NCBI GenBank assembly: GCA_937995275.1
Contig: CALKKN010000363.1
Span: forward strand, 1 to 7,949
DNA from: an uncultured Lysobacterales bacterium
GTDB lineage: Bacteria; Pseudomonadota; Gammaproteobacteria; Xanthomonadales; SZUA-36
Direction of reading: 5' to 3'
DNA: 7,949 nucleotides
Shown here: positions 5,453-7,949 of the stretch, piece by piece
Layout of the letters: the number at the start of each line of letters is the position of its first letter
Numbering within the stretch: the stretch's first letter is position 1
The notes under the pieces: generated by a model
The model's input: the letters and a program-made list of their open reading frames with translations, nothing else
Database searches by the model: none
Told to the model about the DNA's origin: nothing
Made by a program: the position numbers and the translations under genes

Positions 5453-6886
5453 ATGAGGCGTTTCACCCAGCGTACTCTCGGAGTCCTGGTGGCCCTTGCA
5501 GCCTTCTCGGCCAGCCTGCCGGCGCCGGTCTCGGCGGACGGCGACAGCGAACGGTTCAGGGAGATCTACGAAAGGGAATGGGCGTTCAGGCTGCGCGAGT
5601 TCCCGATGTTCGCGTCCTACGTCGGTGTACACGATTACGACGACCGGCTGGGGCGGGTCAGCGAGACGGACCAGGCCCGCCGCCACGCCTTCTGGAAAGC
5701 CATTCGCGCGGAGCTGGACGACATCTCGTGTGTGCGGCTCGGCACCGAAGACTGCATCAATTACCGCGTTTTCGTGCAGCAGATGGACAACTTCATCGCC
5801 GCATACGAAACGCGTGCCCACCTGTTGACGTTCAACAGTGACTGGGGATTCTTCATGGAATGGGCCCGCTTGCCGGAAGACACCCGATTCGGCGGCGTCG
5901 AGGACTACCGTAACTACCTCCCCCGGCTCCACCAACTGCCGGATGTGATGGACGAGTACATTACGCTGATGCGCCAGGGCCTTGAAAGCGGGATGACGCA
6001 GCCGCGCGTCATCCTCAGCAGTCGGGATGAGCCCATCAGGGCACAGCTCGTCGACCAGGCGGAAAAAAGCACCTATTACCGCCCCTTCGCGGACCTGCCC
6101 GAATCGGTGGCGGGCGGCGAGCGGGCGGAACTGCTTGCTCTCGCTTCCTACTACGCCAAGAAAATCGACGGCCGTCTGCCGCTGTTGTTCGGGCACCTGC
6201 CGCGCCAACCCTACGGAGTGGCGCCGGTACCGGACGACATCGCGCCTTTCTACACGGCCGGGCGCTACGTGCCGGCGCCGCTCGACGCGCTGCGCGGCGG
6301 CTACTACTGGGTCAACACGCATGCCCTGGAGAGTCGGCCGCTGTATGCCATCCCGGCGCTGACGCTGCACGAAGGCGCGCCGGGCCATCACACGCAGGGC
6401 GCGCTGGCTCTGGAGCAGACGGAGCAGCCGCCGTTTCGCCGGTTCGATTACATCTCGGCATACGGCGAGGGGTGGGGGCTCTATGCCGAGAAGCTGGGCC
6501 TCGAAATGGACATCTATGAAACCCCGTACGAGCATTTCGGCCGACTGACCTACGAAATGTGGCGCGCCTGCCGCCTCGTCATCGACACCGGCATTCACGC
6601 GTTCGGCTGGACGCGCCGGCAGGCGCTGGACTATCTGGCCTCGAACACCGCACTGTCGATGCACGAAGTGACCACCGAGATCGACCGCTACATCTCGTGG
6701 CCGGCCCAGGCCTTGAGCTACAAACTGGGCGAATACACGATTTTGCGGCTGCGCCGGGAGGCGGAGCAGGAATTGGGGCCGGCGTTCGACGTCCGCGCCT
6801 TCCACGATCACCTGCTGTCGCTCGGTTCCGTGCCGCTGGACGTTCTGAGCGAGGAAATGACCCGCTGGGTGCGGGGACATCAGTAG
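5453..6886 (+). CDS. Exported DUF885 metallopeptidase-like protein, internally shortened
   Basis: This 477-residue protein begins with a probable Sec signal peptide (MRRFTQRTLGVLVALAAFSASLPAPVSA, cleaved near residue 28), so it acts outside the cytoplasm. It belongs to DUF885, proteins thought to be zinc carboxypeptidase-like enzymes. The putative metal and active-site segments are intact: LHEGAPGHHTQ (His306, Glu307, His312-His313) and YGEGWGLYAE (Glu339), followed by the conserved RLTYEMWRACRLVIDTGIHAFGW and RYISWPAQALSYKLGE. Most members have about 560-610 residues. Here the text goes directly from the PFADLPESVAGGERA part (about 211-225) to ELLALASYYAKKIDGRLPLLFG (about 226-247). In relatives, as I recall them, about 110 residues (a helical stretch with the TPEEIH region) separate these. 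The reading frame is continuous, so this is an in-frame loss rather than a frameshift. Substrate is unknown; its place after the hydroxyproline operon suggests, but does not show, a role in releasing proline- or hydroxyproline-containing peptides. Confidence 0.85.
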   Translation: MRRFTQRTLGVLVALAAFSASLPAPVSADGDSERFREIYEREWAFRLREFPMFASYVGVHDYDDRLGRVSETDQARRHAFWKAIRAELDDISCVRLGTEDCINYRVFVQQMDNFIAAYETRAHLLTFNSDWGFFMEWARLPEDTRFGGVEDYRNYLPRLHQLPDVMDEYITLMRQGLESGMTQPRVILSSRDEPIRAQLVDQAEKSTYYRPFADLPESVAGGERAELLALASYYAKKIDGRLPLLFGHLPRQPYGVAPVPDDIAPFYTAGRYVPAPLDALRGGYYWVNTHALESRPLYAIPALTLHEGAPGHHTQGALALEQTEQPPFRRFDYISAYGEGWGLYAEKLGLEMDIYETPYEHFGRLTYEMWRACRLVIDTGIHAFGWTRRQALDYLASNTALSMHEVTTEIDRYISWPAQALSYKLGEYTILRLRREAEQELGPAFDVRAFHDHLLSLGSVPLDVLSEEMTRWVRGHQ

Positions 6887-6936
6887 CGTTGCCGGGTCGG
6901 TAGGGGGATAATCGCTGCTATTCGAGAGGTTTCCTG

Positions 6937-7392
6937 ATGAATTGCAAAAAGTTGATGTGCGGTTTGGCGCTGCTGTTCGTGTTCGGTCACCTTGGCGCCG
7001 CGGACCAGCGTATGCCCTCCCCGGCCGGGGCTTCCGTAGGTTTTTCCAACCTCTCGAGCGGTGACGTCTTGCCGCCGGTGTTCAGCGTGAGATTCACCAT
7101 CAGCGGAATGGGTATTGCGCCCGCGGGCACGCAGATCGAGAATACCGGCCATCATCACCTGCTGATCGACGTCAACCAGCTGCCCGACCTCGATCAGCCG
7201 TTGCCGATGACGGACAACATCCGTCATTTCGGAAAGGGTCAGACGGAGACAGAACTACAGTTGCCGGAAGGCGAGCACACCCTGCAACTCCTGCTGGCCG
7301 ACTATGCGCATCTGCCCCACGACCCGCCGGTCATGAGCGAGGTGGTCACCATCACGGTGTCGGCCGACGCGCCACCGCAGGCTGATCCCTGA
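6937..7392 (+). CDS. Exported DUF4399 domain protein
   Basis: This 151-residue protein has a signal peptide (MNCKKLMCGLALLFVFGHLGA, cleavage near residue 21-22) and then one small beta-rich domain that matches the DUF4399 pattern: VGFSNLSSGDVLPPVFSVRFTISGMGI (about 34-60), TGHHHLLID (70-78), HFGKGQTETEL (97-107) and LADYAHLPHDPPVMSE (120-135). Seven histidines are conserved-looking (72-74, 97, 114, 125, 128), which suggests metal binding, possibly copper, but this is inference. No lipobox is present. Function is not established for the family. A good ribosome-binding site (GAGAGG, 6924-6929) lies seven bases before the ATG. The gene is 50 bases after the DUF885 stop. A GATAAT at 6907-6912 could serve as a -10 box, without a fitting -35. 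Confidence 0.85.
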   Translation: MNCKKLMCGLALLFVFGHLGAADQRMPSPAGASVGFSNLSSGDVLPPVFSVRFTISGMGIAPAGTQIENTGHHHLLIDVNQLPDLDQPLPMTDNIRHFGKGQTETELQLPEGEHTLQLLLADYAHLPHDPPVMSEVVTITVSADAPPQADP

Positions 7393-7408
7393 GCCGGGCG
7401 GCGCAGCG

Positions 7409-7894
7409 GTGATTATCGAAAACAGGAAGGTCGTAGCCTTCCACTACACGCTGACGAACGAGCGGGGCGAGGAACTCGAATCGTCCCGCGAACGGCAGCC
7501 GATGAGCTATCTGCACGGCGCGCACAATATCCTGCCCGGGCTCGAAAAAGCCCTTGCAGGGAAAAGCGCGGGTGATCATGTCAAGGTCACGTTGCCGCCG
7601 GCGGAGGCCTACGGCGAGCGCGACCCGTCCCGGATGCGCCGCATCCCCGCCAAACACTTCAATAACCCACGCCGGATGCGGTCGGGGCAGGTCGTGACGC
7701 TACAGACGCAGCAGGGCGACTCGGTGCCGGCCGTCGTCGTCAAGGTCGGGCGTTTCAACATCGACGTCGACACCAACCATCCGCTGGCTGGGCAGACGCT
7801 GACTTTCGACGTGGAAATTACGGACGTTCGCGACGCGAGCCCGGAAGAAGTCGCGCACGGCCACGCCCACGAAAGAGGTAGTCACCACGACTGA
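7409..7894 (+). CDS. SlyD-like FKBP-type peptidyl-prolyl cis-trans isomerase
   Basis: This 161-residue cytoplasmic protein has an FKBP domain split by an insert-in-flap (IF) chaperone domain, the SlyD layout. The FKBP part shows VVAFHYTLTNERGEELESS (8-26), MSYLHGAHNILPGLEKALAGKSAGD (32-56) and AYGERDP (67-73); the IF domain covers about 70-125; the FKBP fold resumes with NHPLAGQTLTFDVEITDVRDA (123-143). It assists proline isomerisation and folding of client proteins. The tail EEVAHGHAHERGSHHD (146-161) has five histidines, a much shortened version of the Cys/His-rich metal-binding tail of E. coli SlyD (196 residues), and has no cysteine. It starts with GTG, 16 bases after the DUF4399 stop, with no strong ribosome-binding site, so it may depend on upstream translation. 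FkpB (SlpA) is an alternative, but the IF domain and His tail favour SlyD. Confidence 0.9.
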   Translation: MIIENRKVVAFHYTLTNERGEELESSRERQPMSYLHGAHNILPGLEKALAGKSAGDHVKVTLPPAEAYGERDPSRMRRIPAKHFNNPRRMRSGQVVTLQTQQGDSVPAVVVKVGRFNIDVDTNHPLAGQTLTFDVEITDVRDASPEEVAHGHAHERGSHHD

Positions 7895-7949
7895 CGGAGT
7901 CGCGCGCCCAGGTGCTCGGGCGGTACTTCTTTCGCCTGCGGCGAAAACC

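Noticed and set aside
4730..6880. A very long open frame on the minus strand (716 codons) across the epimerase and DUF885 genes
   Set aside because: It lies opposite two well-supported genes, crosses their boundary, has no family-like motifs, and is expected in GC-rich DNA where the antisense frame rarely meets stop codons.
7930..7946. Hairpin TTTCGCC-TGC-GGCGAAA near the right edge as a terminator
   Set aside because: The stem is a perfect 7 base pairs, but no T tract follows on either strand within the window, and the sequence ends too soon to judge.

Overview
The window is GC-rich, densely coded DNA from a proteobacterium, most likely a gammaproteobacterium of the Xanthomonadales/Chromatiales/Woeseiales type. 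This rests on gene content and order (a TrpR-like regulator translationally coupled to hisG, DUF4399 and SlyD-like proteins, a DUF885 metallopeptidase), not on a marker gene, so the placement is tentative. It looks chromosomal. I see no mobile element, RNA gene or CRISPR array.

Left end (1-427, minus strand): the head of a histidine biosynthesis operon. A YerC/YecD (TrpR-related) repressor gene overlaps the start of hisG by four bases, and hisG runs off the left edge. A perfect 8+4+8 inverted repeat of TrpR-operator type lies 21 bases upstream of the repressor start, over the predicted transcription start. This fits an autoregulated histidine repressor.

Bases 614-1429, plus strand: a secreted DUF4097-type beta-repeat protein of unknown function with eight Asn-Gly repeats, followed by a strong intrinsic terminator.

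Bases 1528-5365, plus strand: a four-gene, tightly coupled operon that reads as the upper trans-4-hydroxy-L-proline degradation pathway. It holds a DHDPS-family deaminase (HypD/LhpC type), a GntR/FCD regulator, a DadA-like FAD D-hydroxyproline dehydrogenase and a 4-hydroxyproline epimerase. The epimerase would convert trans-4-hydroxy-L-proline to cis-4-hydroxy-D-proline, the dehydrogenase would oxidise it to pyrroline-4-hydroxy-2-carboxylate, and the deaminase would form 2-oxoglutarate semialdehyde. The semialdehyde dehydrogenase and a transporter are not in the window.

Bases 5453-7894, plus strand: an exported DUF885 zinc-peptidase-like protein that appears to lack about 110 internal residues of its family, then an exported DUF4399 protein, then a SlyD-like FKBP peptidyl-prolyl isomerase with a short His-rich tail. 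The peptidase could feed peptides to the hydroxyproline pathway, but only its position suggests this.

The whole window is explained by known protein families. The points most worth checking are the his-operon operator, the shortened DUF885 protein, and the FCD regulator that lacks the usual metal-binding histidines. I did not find a clearly new system.
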